The notes beneath the pieces were generated by a model. The model saw only the letters and a list, made by a program, of their open reading frames with translations, was not told the origin of the DNA and made no database searches. Made by a program: the position numbers and the translations under genes. A DNA stretch of 64,000 nt from Pseudomonas tensinigenes (GTDB lineage Bacteria > Pseudomonadota > Gammaproteobacteria > Pseudomonadales > Pseudomonadaceae): NCBI RefSeq assembly GCF_014268445.2, contig NZ_CP077089.1:3651501-3715500 (forward strand), in the 5' to 3' direction. The first letter of the stretch is position 1. Every line of letters begins with the position of its first letter. This document shows positions 36,620 through 50,237 of the stretch, one piece after another.

Positions 36620-36707
36620 GTGGGAGCGAGCCTGCTCGCGAAAGCGGTGGTTCTATCGACTGATGTATTGGATTTGCCGACGCCTTCGCGAGCAGGCTCG
36701 CTCCCAC
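36620..36707. repeat. Paired REP element (arms facing in, 42-base spacer)
   Basis: REP copies at 36620-36642 and inverted at 36685-36707, right after the second PIG-L gene. Confidence 0.9.
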
Positions 36708-36802
36708 AGGAATTGGGTTGTCATCAACCATGATTTGCAAGGAACTGCCGCCCCTCCCCATCAGTCGCATGAATAAGCGGCCCGCAATCCAGAGGAGTGA
36801 AC

Positions 36803-37585
36803 GTGTCCAGCGATCCCAAGCGTCATGTTGTCGACGCGCCCGTCATTCATCGTTTAAGGGTGCTGACGGTCAACACCCACAAGGGTTTCACCGCGCTCAA
36901 TCGGCGCTTCATCCTGCCGGAACTGCGCGAAGCGGTGCGCAGCACCTCGGCCGACCTAGTGTTTCTGCAGGAAGTAGTGGGAGAACACGAACGCCATTCG
37001 AGCCGTTACAACGAATGGCCGCAAACCTCGCAATACGAGTTTCTCGCCGACAGCATGTGGAGCGATTTCGCTTACGGGCGCAACGCCGTTTATCCCGACG
37101 GTCACCACGGCAATGCGCTGCTGTCGAAATACCCGATCCGTGAATACCGCAACCTCGACGTCTCGATCACCGGCCCCGAACGCCGCGGCCTGCTGCACTG
37201 CGTGCTCGATGTGCCGGGGCACGCCGAGGTCCACGCGATCTGTGTGCACCTGAGCCTGCTGGAAAGCCATCGGCAATTGCAGTTGCAACTGCTCTGCCAG
37301 TTGCTCGAGTCCCTGCCCGACGACGCCCCGGTGATCATCGCCGGTGACTTCAACGACTGGCAGTTACAGGGCAACGCCGCCCTCGCCCGTCGTGACTACC
37401 TGCACGAAGCCTTCGAGCGTCATCACGGGCGCCCGGCGAAGACCTACCCAGCGCGGTTTCCATTGCTGCGGCTGGACCGGATCTATCTGCGCAATGCCAG
37501 CAGCCATGACCCACGGATCCTCGGCAACAAGCCGTGGACACATCTGTCGGATCATCTGCCACTGGCCGTCGAAGTGCACCTGTAG
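36803..37585 (+). CDS. Endonuclease/exonuclease/phosphatase (EEP) family hydrolase
   Basis: The product is 260 aa. I prefer the GTG at 36803 (AGGAG five bases upstream) over the GTG at 36797, which overlaps that site. EEP signature residues: [11 protein letters not shown] (Asn), [10 protein letters not shown] (metal Glu), [33 protein letters not shown] (His), [10 protein letters not shown] (Asp/Asn) and [10 protein letters not shown] (catalytic Asp-His). No signal peptide. Family members act on DNA ends, phosphoinositides or other phosphodiesters; this one resembles the stand-alone cytoplasmic group and its substrate cannot be assigned. Confidence 0.88.
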   Translation: MSSDPKRHVVDAPVIHRLRVLTVNTHKGFTALNRRFILPELREAVRSTSADLVFLQEVVGEHERHSSRYNEWPQTSQYEFLADSMWSDFAYGRNAVYPDGHHGNALLSKYPIREYRNLDVSITGPERRGLLHCVLDVPGHAEVHAICVHLSLLESHRQLQLQLLCQLLESLPDDAPVIIAGDFNDWQLQGNAALARRDYLHEAFERHHGRPAKTYPARFPLLRLDRIYLRNASSHDPRILGNKPWTHLSDHLPLAVEVHL

Positions 37586-37974
37586 CCGCAATAGTGACAG
37601 TAATGCAGGACGCGATGGATCAACTCATTCGGCGGTTCAACGTCGCCGACAGACCATCTGTCGGTAACTGAACGCCTCTGAGTCGGGGCTTTCGCTGCGT
37701 TCTTCCATACAAACAACCACTTAGTTATGTGCAGAAAAACAAACGCTTGCAAAGCCCGATTTGCCACTACCGCTCATCGTTCAATTTCTTGACGGGGGCG
37801 CGCGACTCTTCTTATCTCTACCTTACTACCCCCGGAATCACTACCCGGGACGAGCCTTCGGACACTCGCGAAATCGAGCGGCCACGGTTCGCCCCGCTCC
37901 ATTCGGTCGCCCCTCGTTCGGGGTAGGAGAGACGCCACACAGAGAGAATGCATGCGCCTGCAAGGTAGACCTCC
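37586..37974. other. 389-base intergenic region with a perfect dyad and a candidate promoter
   Basis: No gene seen. CCGACAGA-CCA-TCTGTCGG at 37646-37664 is a perfect 8-bp dyad with no T-run, so more like a protein site or mRNA hairpin than a terminator. TTGACG at 37789-37794 and TTATCT at 37812-37817 with a 17-base spacer form a plausible sigma-70 promoter for the barrel protein. Confidence 0.4.
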
Positions 37975-39042
37975 ATGAAAATTTCCATCAGCCCACACGA
38001 GATCAAAATCACTTTCTGCACAGTGTCGAGTTCAATCTTGCTGTGCTCATCCATGGAGGCGCAGGCCGGTCCTGCGGCGGATGAAACAACCCCGTGGTAT
38101 CGCGCGGATGTCCCCGTGATGACCTTGCCCGCCATCGTCATCACCCCCGGGCCGCAACGCTTCAGCCCACGGCCCGATCTGCAAGGCACACGCCTGATTA
38201 CCGAAGACCTCGCACCGTCGGCCTGGGATGAGTTGTATGGCAGAAGCGCCCGGCAGGCGCAGACCGATGTGCTGTCGTCAGGCTACGCGATGCCCGGCAG
38301 CGGCGACTTCAAAGGCCCCGCCGTGCTGACTCTGCAAAGTGCTAGCCATACCCAGAAAATCGGCCTGATTGGTGGTCTCAACCAGATTCAAGCCAATGGC
38401 AACGGCGTGCTCACCAGTCGCGCTTTGGCCGATCCGAACAGTGACACCCTCAATCTGCAAGGCCAAAGCCTTGGCGCCTATTACAGCCTGATCGGCGCCC
38501 AGGGCTGGCACGTGGATTTATCCGCCAGTGGCGGCCGGGTCAGCGGCTTCAGTCGCAACGGCCAAGGCGCGCGGCAAGCCACAGAAGGCAGTGCGATGAC
38601 CTTCTCGGTCGAAGGCGGTTTTCCGATTGGCTTGAGTGATAACTGGGTAGTGGAACCGCAGGCGCAATTGATCAATCAACGCATAACCCTAGACACGCCG
38701 TACGCCGGCTCGGGCAATGCTTCTTCCTCCGATCTGACGGCGTGGAGCGGCCGCGTCGGCGCACGGTTGAAAGGCAGTTACGATTTGAATGGTCTGCCGG
38801 TCGAACCCTATGTGCGCACCAACCTCTGGCACACGGTTTACACCGGCAATACCGTGACGCTGGATCAGGTCGACAAGATCAGCAGCAGCCGCAAATCATC
38901 GACGGTGGAATTGGGACTGGGCTTGGTGGCACGTGTGACGCCGGCGGTGAGTCTTTATGTGAGCGCGGATTACAGCAGTGATGTCGATGACAATGATTTG
39001 AACGGGATCATTGGCAGCCTTGGGGTGCGGATGCGTTGGTGA
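37975..39042 (+). CDS. Autotransporter-type outer-membrane beta-barrel protein with very short passenger
   Basis: The product is 355 aa. An N-terminal signal (to EAQAG near residue 32) is followed by only about 70 residues before the barrel. From TDVLSSGYAMPGSG and the SASHTQKIGLIGGLNQIQANG strand onward, alternating amphipathic strands typical of autotransporter domains appear (LGAYYSLIGAQGWHVDLSASGGRVSGFSRNG, SVEGGFPIGLSDNWVVEPQAQLINQRI, SGRVGARLKGSYDLNGLPVEPYVRTNLWH) and the chain ends G-V-R-M-R-W with the terminal aromatic expected for BAM insertion. Full-length autotransporters carry passengers of hundreds of residues; this looks like a stripped or solitary barrel. Confidence 0.82.
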   Translation: MKISISPHEIKITFCTVSSSILLCSSMEAQAGPAADETTPWYRADVPVMTLPAIVITPGPQRFSPRPDLQGTRLITEDLAPSAWDELYGRSARQAQTDVLSSGYAMPGSGDFKGPAVLTLQSASHTQKIGLIGGLNQIQANGNGVLTSRALADPNSDTLNLQGQSLGAYYSLIGAQGWHVDLSASGGRVSGFSRNGQGARQATEGSAMTFSVEGGFPIGLSDNWVVEPQAQLINQRITLDTPYAGSGNASSSDLTAWSGRVGARLKGSYDLNGLPVEPYVRTNLWHTVYTGNTVTLDQVDKISSSRKSSTVELGLGLVARVTPAVSLYVSADYSSDVDDNDLNGIIGSLGVRMRW

Positions 39043-39080
39043 GCGCTGAGCCGCATTTTGAAGGTGTCTGAACTGGCGCC

Positions 39081-39146
39081 TTCGCGAGCAGGCTCGCTCC
39101 CACATTTGGAATGTATTTCCCCTGTGGGAGAGAGCCTGTTCGCGAA
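39081..39146. repeat. Paired REP element (opposite arrangement, degenerate second arm)
   Basis: REP copy at 39081-39103 and an inverted copy at 39124-39146 with two changes (GAGAGAGCCTGTTCG), between convergent genes. Confidence 0.85.
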
Positions 39147-39166
39147 GGCAGCGACGCGGTCTCGGA

Positions 39167-41398
<2,232 letters not shown>

Positions 41399-41400
41399 GA

Positions 41401-44742
<3,342 letters not shown>

Positions 44743-44810
44743 GTGAAACTCCTGTTCAATTCTAGAAAAGCCGTGAGCCGATCACCTGACTCCAACTCAA
44801 TGAGCAACCT

Positions 44811-44898
44811 GTGGGAGCGAGCCTGCTCGCGAATGCGGATTAACATTCAGCAAAAATGTCGCCTGCAAAATTGCTTTCGCGAGCAGGCTCGCTCCCAC
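44811..44898. repeat. Paired REP element inside the glgE-treS-glgB operon
   Basis: REP copies at 44811-44833 and inverted at 44876-44898 (42-base spacer), lying in the 170-base gap between the glgE stop and the treS start. Confidence 0.9.
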
Positions 44899-44912
44899 AG
44901 GGAGATCTGTGT

Positions 44913-46907
44913 TCAGGCAGTGATTCGCCAGATGCCGAACGGCTGATACGCCGGGTCCAGGCGCATGAACTGGTATTTGCCATGCCAGTCCCAGCGATGC
45001 CCGTTCATCAAGTCTTCGCCGTGGGTCGTCGCGTCGTCGGGCAGGCCCATTTCCCACAGCGGCAGTTCGAAATTCGCCTCCTGCACGTTGTGCGGATCAA
45101 GGCTGACTGCGACCAAAATGAAATTGCTGCCGTCAAAGCTGCGCTTGCCGAAATACAGAATGTTGTCGTTCCAGGCGTTGTAGACCTTCAGGCCCAGATG
45201 CGTGTGCAGCGCCGGGTTCTGCCGGCGGATACGATTGAGTTGGGCGATCTCAGCAATGATGTTGCCGGGCGCAGTGAAGTCGCGGACGCGGATCTCGTAT
45301 TTCTCCGAATCGAGGTATTCCTCTTTGCCCGGCACCGGCGCCGACTCGCACAGCTCGAACCCCGAATACATGCCCCACAGGCCCGAGCCCATGGTTGCCA
45401 GCGCCGCGCGAATCAGAAACCCCGGGCGCCCGGATTCGTGCAGGAACGCCGGGTTGATATCGGGCGTGTTGACGAAGAAGTTCGGCCGGTAGCATTCGCG
45501 CCACGGCGATTCATTCAGTTCGGTGAAATAGGTCGCCAGCTCAGCCTTGCTATTGCGCCAGGTGAAATAGGTGTAGCTCTGGGTGTACCCGACCTTACCC
45601 AGACGCGCCATCATGGCTGGCGTGGTGAAGGCTTCAGCAAGGAAGATCACTTCCGGATACAGCGCCCGTACATCAGCGATCAGCCATTGCCAGAACGGCA
45701 ACGGCTTGGTGTGCGGGTTGTCGACGCGAAAGATCTTCACGCCCTCCTCGACCCAGCCAATGACGATGTCGCGTAACTCGACCCACAGGCTCGGAATCGC
45801 CTCCGGCGCATAGAAGTCGACGTTGACGATGTCCTGGTATTTCTTCGGCGGGTTCTCCGCGTATTTGATCGTGCCGTCGGGGCGCCAGTTGAACCAGCCC
45901 GGATGCTGTTTGAGCCACGGGTGGTCCTGGGAACACTGGATGGCGAAGTCGAGGGCGATTTCCAGGCCATGATCGGCGGCCGCCGCCACCAGTCGGCGGA
46001 AGTCTTCGCGGGTGCCGAGTTGCGAGTGAATCGCCTCGTGGCCGCCCTCCTCACTGCCGATGGCATATGGACTACCCGGATCATCGGGGCCGGCGGTCAA
46101 TGAATTGTTGCGACCCTTGCGATGGGCGCGGCCAATCGGGTGGATCGGCGTGAAGTACAGCACGTCGAAGCCCATGTCCTGAATCATCGGCAGACGCGAG
46201 TGCACGTCGTTAAAGGTGCCGTGGCGGTGCGGATCGTCGGTGATCGAGCGGGGAAACAGTTCGTACCAACTGGCGAACTCAGCGAGTTCGCGCTCGACGT
46301 CCATGGGAAATTCGGGACTGACGCTCAAGTAGGCGCGATGATCGGCTTCAGCCATCAACTGCGCACTGCGCGAGTGCAGAAACAACGCGACCTGCTCGGT
46401 TTCGAGCAATCCGGACAGTTCGTGGTGCAACGCGGCAAGCTGTTCACTGAGCTGACCTTCGCTGCGTTCGGCGGCCTGTTGCACCATGCTGCGGCCTTCT
46501 TGCAGCTCGAGCGAAACGGGCACGGCAGCGTTGTGCTTCTTCTCCAGTTCATACTGGAAACTGGCGAATTGATCGATCCACGCTTCGATGCAATACAGGA
46601 AGCGCCCTTGATGTTCCGGGCGAAACTGGCCTTGCCAGCCGTTATTGCCCTGATCGGTCATCACTTCGCTTTGCCAGCTCTCCTCGCCTTCCTCGCGCCA
46701 GCGGATGCGCACGGCGAGTTTGTCGTGGCCGTCGGCGAACACTTTGCTGGTGACCACCACTTCGCGGCCGGCAATCGACTTCACGGCGAACTGCCCGCCA
46801 TCAAGAGTCGGCATGGTGTTTTCGATGGCAATGCGCGGCAGCAGCAACGCCTGCGACAGCGGCATGTGCGGGTTGTAGCTGAGTTCTGAGGGTCTTTCAG
46901 CAGTCAT
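44913..46907 (-). CDS. glgE: Maltose-1-phosphate maltosyltransferase
   Basis: The product is 664 aa from the ATG at 46907 behind GGAGA, the usual GlgE length; longer frames upstream lack a ribosome site. GlgE (GH13_3) adds maltosyl units from maltose-1-phosphate to alpha-1,4 glucan. N-terminal beta domain and helical insert (about 15-190), then DVLYFTPIHPIGRAHRKGRNNSL, LDFAIQCSQDHPWL, VKIFRVDNPHTKPLPFW with nucleophile D396, VIFLAEAFTTPAMM (acid/base Glu), and FFVNTPDINPAFL. It heads the glgE-treS-glgB operon; an AlgU-like promoter lies 90 bases upstream. Confidence 0.96.
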   Translation of the reverse strand: MTAERPSELSYNPHMPLSQALLLPRIAIENTMPTLDGGQFAVKSIAGREVVVTSKVFADGHDKLAVRIRWREEGEESWQSEVMTDQGNNGWQGQFRPEHQGRFLYCIEAWIDQFASFQYELEKKHNAAVPVSLELQEGRSMVQQAAERSEGQLSEQLAALHHELSGLLETEQVALFLHSRSAQLMAEADHRAYLSVSPEFPMDVERELAEFASWYELFPRSITDDPHRHGTFNDVHSRLPMIQDMGFDVLYFTPIHPIGRAHRKGRNNSLTAGPDDPGSPYAIGSEEGGHEAIHSQLGTREDFRRLVAAAADHGLEIALDFAIQCSQDHPWLKQHPGWFNWRPDGTIKYAENPPKKYQDIVNVDFYAPEAIPSLWVELRDIVIGWVEEGVKIFRVDNPHTKPLPFWQWLIADVRALYPEVIFLAEAFTTPAMMARLGKVGYTQSYTYFTWRNSKAELATYFTELNESPWRECYRPNFFVNTPDINPAFLHESGRPGFLIRAALATMGSGLWGMYSGFELCESAPVPGKEEYLDSEKYEIRVRDFTAPGNIIAEIAQLNRIRRQNPALHTHLGLKVYNAWNDNILYFGKRSFDGSNFILVAVSLDPHNVQEANFELPLWEMGLPDDATTHGEDLMNGHRWDWHGKYQFMRLDPAYQPFGIWRITA

Positions 46908-46997
46908 TGAGCATCTCTCCTTAACGCCCCAAGGACGCTCTTGTGCCGGATCAGTGTTCACAACGAAGCACCTGCCCCGAAATGAACTCACTTAGGT

Positions 46998-47025
46998 TCC
47001 GAGCGACCGGCGCCGGGAAAAGTTC
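46998..47025 (-). promoter_or_regulatory. Candidate AlgU (sigma-22/RpoE-type) promoter of glgE
   Basis: On the minus strand GAACTT, 17 bases, TCGGA. The AlgU consensus is GAACTT-N16/17-TCTGA, so the -35 is perfect, the spacing fits and the -10 has one mismatch. Trehalose/glycogen genes are commonly osmostress-controlled in Pseudomonas, which fits. Confidence 0.5.
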
Positions 47026-47124
47026 AGATGAAATTACCGTGTCAGAAAAGCGGATCGAATTGCGTGCAGGGTGGTCAATCCACTTAAGCACTTCTCACGC
47101 CATGTGCCACACGGAGGTCAACAG

Positions 47125-47283
47125 ATGAACATCCCGATCCCGGCCGAAACGCCTGATCCGAACATCGACAAACCCACTTTGCCCGAGACCGAGCCGCAAC
47201 CGATTCCGGAGCAGGAACCGCCTGGCACCACACCGCCGCCGAAAGAAGAACCGCCTAGCACGATGCCCCCGGTGATCGTCTAA
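47125..47283 (+). CDS. Small Pro/Glu-rich protein
   Basis: The product is 52 aa from the ATG at 47125, with a clear GGAGG seven bases upstream. Sequence is almost entirely Pro, Glu, Thr and Ile (IPAETPDPNIDKP, EPQPIPEQEPP, TTPPPKEEPPST) with no hydrophobic core, so it should be extended and disordered. No signal peptide. I know of similar small Pro-rich reading frames in Pseudomonas but no function. Confidence 0.65.
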   Translation: MNIPIPAETPDPNIDKPTLPETEPQPIPEQEPPGTTPPPKEEPPSTMPPVIV

Positions 47284-47284
47284 C

Positions 47285-47396
47285 TGATCGTTCCCACGCT
47301 CCGCGTGGGAATGCCTGATCGGACGCTCTGCGTTCGGCTCTGAAGGGACGCGGAGCGTCCCGGGCTGCATTCCCACGCAGAGCGAGGGAACGATCA
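47285..47396. repeat. 112-bp inverted-repeat element (GATCGTTCCCACGC family)
   Basis: Terminal arms of 30 bases at 47285-47314 (TGATCGTTCCCACGCTCC start) and 47367-47396 (ends GGGAACGATCA) are inverted copies with a few mismatches; an inner GACGCTC / GAGCGTC pair makes a branched fold. This is a dispersed palindromic repeat class familiar in Pseudomonas, different from the REP class elsewhere in the window. Confidence 0.75.
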
Positions 47397-47412
47397 TCCG
47401 GCGCAGGAATGA

Positions 47413-47925
47413 TCAGTGGTCATCAGTCTTCTCCTCTTCTTTTTCGAAGAGTTTTACGATCCGTGGCATCACGCTGAAAATCCCAAGTGCCAGAAAGGTA
47501 CTGAGCAGCGCCGTCGCTTCCCTGCCCAACCCCGCCGCGACACCAATGGCCGCCGTCATCCACAGCCCGGCAGCCGTGGTCAGACCTTTGACATGGCCCT
47601 CATCGCCTTCCTTGTTTTTCAGGATAGTCCCGGCACCGAGAAAGCCGATCCCGGCGATCACCCCTTGCACCACGCGGCTCATCGCATCCGACTCTGCCCC
47701 CGACGTCTGCGGCACCAGCACGAACAGCGCGGCCCCAAGCGCCACCAACATATGCGTACGCACTCCGGCGGCCTTGCCTTTGTGCTCACGCTCGAACCCG
47801 AGAATGCCGCCCAGAATCGCCGCCATCAGCAGGCGCACGGTAATGCGCGTCAATTGCGATGCATCGCCGACGTCGGCGAATTCCGCCTGCAGGGTTTCCC
47901 ACACTTCATGCCACCACGCGTTCAT
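47413..47925 (-). CDS. MgtC/SapB-family inner-membrane protein
   Basis: The product is 170 aa. Family motif: LTRITVRLLMAAILGGILGFEREHKGKAAGVRTHMLVALGAALFVLV, then IAGIGFLGAGTILK and GLTTAAGLWMTAAIGVAAGLG, giving four or five membrane helices. It lacks the C-terminal ACT-like domain of the longer MgtC proteins, so it is the short SapB type. MgtC proteins are associated with growth in low magnesium and inside host cells. The C-terminus is acidic (KLFEKEEEKTDDH). Single gene. Confidence 0.92.
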   Translation of the reverse strand: MNAWWHEVWETLQAEFADVGDASQLTRITVRLLMAAILGGILGFEREHKGKAAGVRTHMLVALGAALFVLVPQTSGAESDAMSRVVQGVIAGIGFLGAGTILKNKEGDEGHVKGLTTAAGLWMTAAIGVAAGLGREATALLSTFLALGIFSVMPRIVKLFEKEEEKTDDH

Positions 47926-48048
47926 CCGGCAGTCCTTTCAAAGGGTCTATAAACGATGGACAGCGGCGACCATTAATCAGTTGCGCAGAACGATCGGCGA
48001 AACGTACGCCCTAACCGTTCAGACACCCCTGAAAAAAGGACTGCCCTC

Positions 48049-48297
48049 ATGCCCCTTCGAGTCGATGAATCCAACCCCGAACAAAAAGTGTGTTTTTTCA
48101 CCGTTGAACATGGCGAGGAAATTCGCATTTGCGACACCCTGGAAGTCATGACGGATAGCGAAAAATCCATGTCGTTCGTGGAAATAGAAGGTCGACGTGT
48201 TTACATCAGCGAAAAAGAAGCTGATGCCTTGACCGTCGCAGGCGCCAGGGACGGACGCAAACACCTGAAAGCCGACGAGAGTGATTCGGTGATTTGA
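48049..48297 (+). CDS. Small DUF3203-like protein
   Basis: The product is 82 aa, soluble, with no signal peptide. It reads as a compact beta-rich domain (VCFFTVEHGEEIRICDTLEVM; MSFVEIEGRRVYISEKEADALTVAGARDGRKHL). I believe it belongs to the Pseudomonas-restricted DUF3203 family, from memory. No role is known. It is preceded by an adequate spacer and followed by a weak hairpin. Confidence 0.7.
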   Translation: MPLRVDESNPEQKVCFFTVEHGEEIRICDTLEVMTDSEKSMSFVEIEGRRVYISEKEADALTVAGARDGRKHLKADESDSVI

Positions 48298-48317
48298 CTG
48301 ACCCTGATCAACACCCC

Positions 48318-48352
48318 GCGCAAACGTCTGCGATAGGCGTTTGCGCCTTTGC
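48318..48352. terminator. Weak hairpin terminator
   Basis: GCGCAAACG / CGTTTGCGC stem (11-base loop) followed only by CTTTG, 21 bases after the DUF3203-like stop. Confidence 0.5.
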
Positions 48353-48492
48353 CTGCGGGTTGCTTCAAGTTGTCGCAGGCGTTGCGCAAAATTGCATCTG
48401 ATCCGCTTTTTATTGAAATACCTGAGTCTGTTATGCAAACAGATCGACGCGCATAGTGCTCTGGCCTGATGGAGGCTGATGAGCGAATAACC

Positions 48493-49923
48493 ATGAGCGA
48501 ACAAATCCCCGTCCGAACCGTAGAAGCAACGCCTACTATCAAAAGTGTGCCCGCACGCCCAATGAAGGCGACGGCCAAGTCCAGCGACAACCAGATCCAC
48601 ACCCGCAGCTTCACCGGCCTGTTCCGCACCTTGCGCATGAGTGGCGCTGGATTTCTGTTCGTGTTGTTTTTCGGCACTGTGTGGCTGAACTGGGGCGGAC
48701 GTCAGGCGGTGCTCTGGGATCTTTCCGAAAGCAAATTCCATATCTTCGGCGCGACTTTCTGGCCGCAGGATTTCATCCTGCTCTCGGCGCTGCTGATCAT
48801 CGCCGCGTTCGGCTTGTTCGCCATCACCGTGTTCGCCGGCCGGGTCTGGTGCGGCTACACCTGCCCGCAGAGTTCGTGGACATGGATCTTCATGTGGTGC
48901 GAGAAGATCACCGAAGGCGAGCGCAACCAGCGGATCAAACTGCAAGCCGCGCCGTGGAGCCTGAACAAACTCGCCCGGCGCGCGGCCAAACACACCTTGT
49001 GGCTGGCGATCAGCGTGCTCACTGGCCTGACTTTCGTCGGTTACTTCACGCCGATCCGGCCACTGGCCGAGGAACTGCTGACCCTGCAAATCGGCGGTGT
49101 CAGTCTGTTCTGGGTGCTGTTCTTCACCGCTGCCACCTACATCAACGCCGGTTGGCTGCGTGAAGCGGTGTGCATGCACATGTGCCCGTATGCGCGGTTC
49201 CAGAGCGTGATGTTCGACAAGGACACCCTGGCGATTTCCTATGACGTCGCCCGTGGCGAAAACCGTGGCCCGCGTAAGCGCGACGTGAAACCGCTCGAGG
49301 CCGGCCTGGGTGATTGCATCGACTGCCAGTTATGCGTGCAGGTCTGCCCGACCGGCATCGACATCCGCGATGGCTTGCAGATGGAGTGCATCGGCTGCGC
49401 GGCGTGCATCGACGCCTGCGATTCGATCATGGACAAAATGAACTACCCGCGCGGGTTGATCCGCTACAGTTCCGAGCGCGAATTGCAGGGTGGCAAGACT
49501 CACCTGCTGCGGCCGCGTTTGATCGGTTACAGCGTGGTGCTGGTGGCGATGATTGGCGCGCTGGCATGGGCGCTGGTCGAGCGGCCGATGGTCTCGCTGG
49601 ACGTGACCAAGGATCGCGGCTTGTTCCGTGAAAACGGTCAGGGCCAGATCGAAAACATCTATAGCCTTAAAGTCATCAACAAGACCCAGCAACGCCAGGA
49701 CTACAACCTGACGCTGGTGGGGGGCGATGGCTTCAAGTTGCAAGGCAAGACCGAACTGAGCCTGGCCCCGGGTGAGATTGTCGATGTGCCGGTGTCGGTG
49801 GCGATGATCACGGAACGCCCGGCCAGCAGCTCGCAGACCTTGAGTTTCAAGATTGCCGACAGCGATGAGCCTGAGGTTTACAGCGTGGCGAAGAGCAGGT
49901 TTGTTGCGCCGATGAATCGTTGA
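48493..49923 (+). CDS. ccoG: CcoG: membrane ferredoxin-type protein for cbb3 oxidase copper-site assembly
   Basis: The product is 476 aa from the ATG at 48493 (MSEQIPVR, matching the start of other Pseudomonas CcoG proteins); an in-frame ATG at 48469 would add eight residues. Membrane helices near 55-75, 85-110, 165-185 and 195-215 flank VFAGRVWCGYTCPQSSWTWIFMWCEK. Two [4Fe-4S] motifs follow: CIDCQLCVQVCP and CIGCAACIDACD. A helix near 345 anchors a periplasmic Ig-like C-terminal domain (LVGGDGFKLQG, APGEIVDVPVSV). CcoG reduces copper for CcoN assembly. No ccoNOPQ or ccoHIS is adjacent, so this is a detached copy. Confidence 0.93.
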   Translation: MSEQIPVRTVEATPTIKSVPARPMKATAKSSDNQIHTRSFTGLFRTLRMSGAGFLFVLFFGTVWLNWGGRQAVLWDLSESKFHIFGATFWPQDFILLSALLIIAAFGLFAITVFAGRVWCGYTCPQSSWTWIFMWCEKITEGERNQRIKLQAAPWSLNKLARRAAKHTLWLAISVLTGLTFVGYFTPIRPLAEELLTLQIGGVSLFWVLFFTAATYINAGWLREAVCMHMCPYARFQSVMFDKDTLAISYDVARGENRGPRKRDVKPLEAGLGDCIDCQLCVQVCPTGIDIRDGLQMECIGCAACIDACDSIMDKMNYPRGLIRYSSERELQGGKTHLLRPRLIGYSVVLVAMIGALAWALVERPMVSLDVTKDRGLFRENGQGQIENIYSLKVINKTQQRQDYNLTLVGGDGFKLQGKTELSLAPGEIVDVPVSVAMITERPASSSQTLSFKIADSDEPEVYSVAKSRFVAPMNR

Positions 49924-49940
49924 GCCGTTAGAATCTTTTC

Positions 49941-50188
49941 CCCTCACCCCAGCCCTCTCCCGGGGGTAGAGGGGGCCGACCGAGGTGTCTGTCGCTATAC
50001 ATCGACCTGACAGACCGAGTCGATTATGGATTCAGCAAAGCACTTCCCGGCCGAGTCGATTATGGATTCAGCAAAGCACTTTCAGACCGAGTCGATTATG
50101 GATTCAGCAAAGCACTTTCAGGTCGGTGTAGTTCACAAGCATCCCCCAATCAGTCCCCTCTCCCTCTGGGAGAGGGCTAGGGTGAGGG
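49941..50188. mobile_element. 248-bp MITE-like element with 21-bp terminal inverted repeats
   Basis: The left end (49941-49961, CCCTCACCCCAGCCC...) and right end (50168-50188) are inverted copies with 20 of 21 matching bases. The inside contains a 36-bp tandem repeat and no credible gene. No transposase is encoded, so if mobile it is non-autonomous. It lies between ccoG and the MocR gene. Confidence 0.6.
50015..50122. repeat. Three tandem copies of a 36-bp repeat
   Basis: Units begin at 50015, 50051 and 50087 with CCGAGTCGATTATGGATTCA and differ at only a few bases near their ends. Period 36 keeps a reading frame open (repeating peptide ESIMDSAKHFQT). Confidence 0.92.
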
Positions 50189-50237
50189 CTTTTCCCTCCC
50201 TGACACCCCACAATTCAACCAGCACCAAGGCTCCTCG

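Noticed and set aside
47071..47124. Longer N-terminus for the small Pro-rich protein
   Set aside because: The upstream ATG lacks a ribosome site, while the ATG at 47125 has a clear GGAGG.
50015..50122. CRISPR array
   Set aside because: The three 36-bp units are directly adjacent with no spacers and no cas genes are present; it is a tandem repeat.
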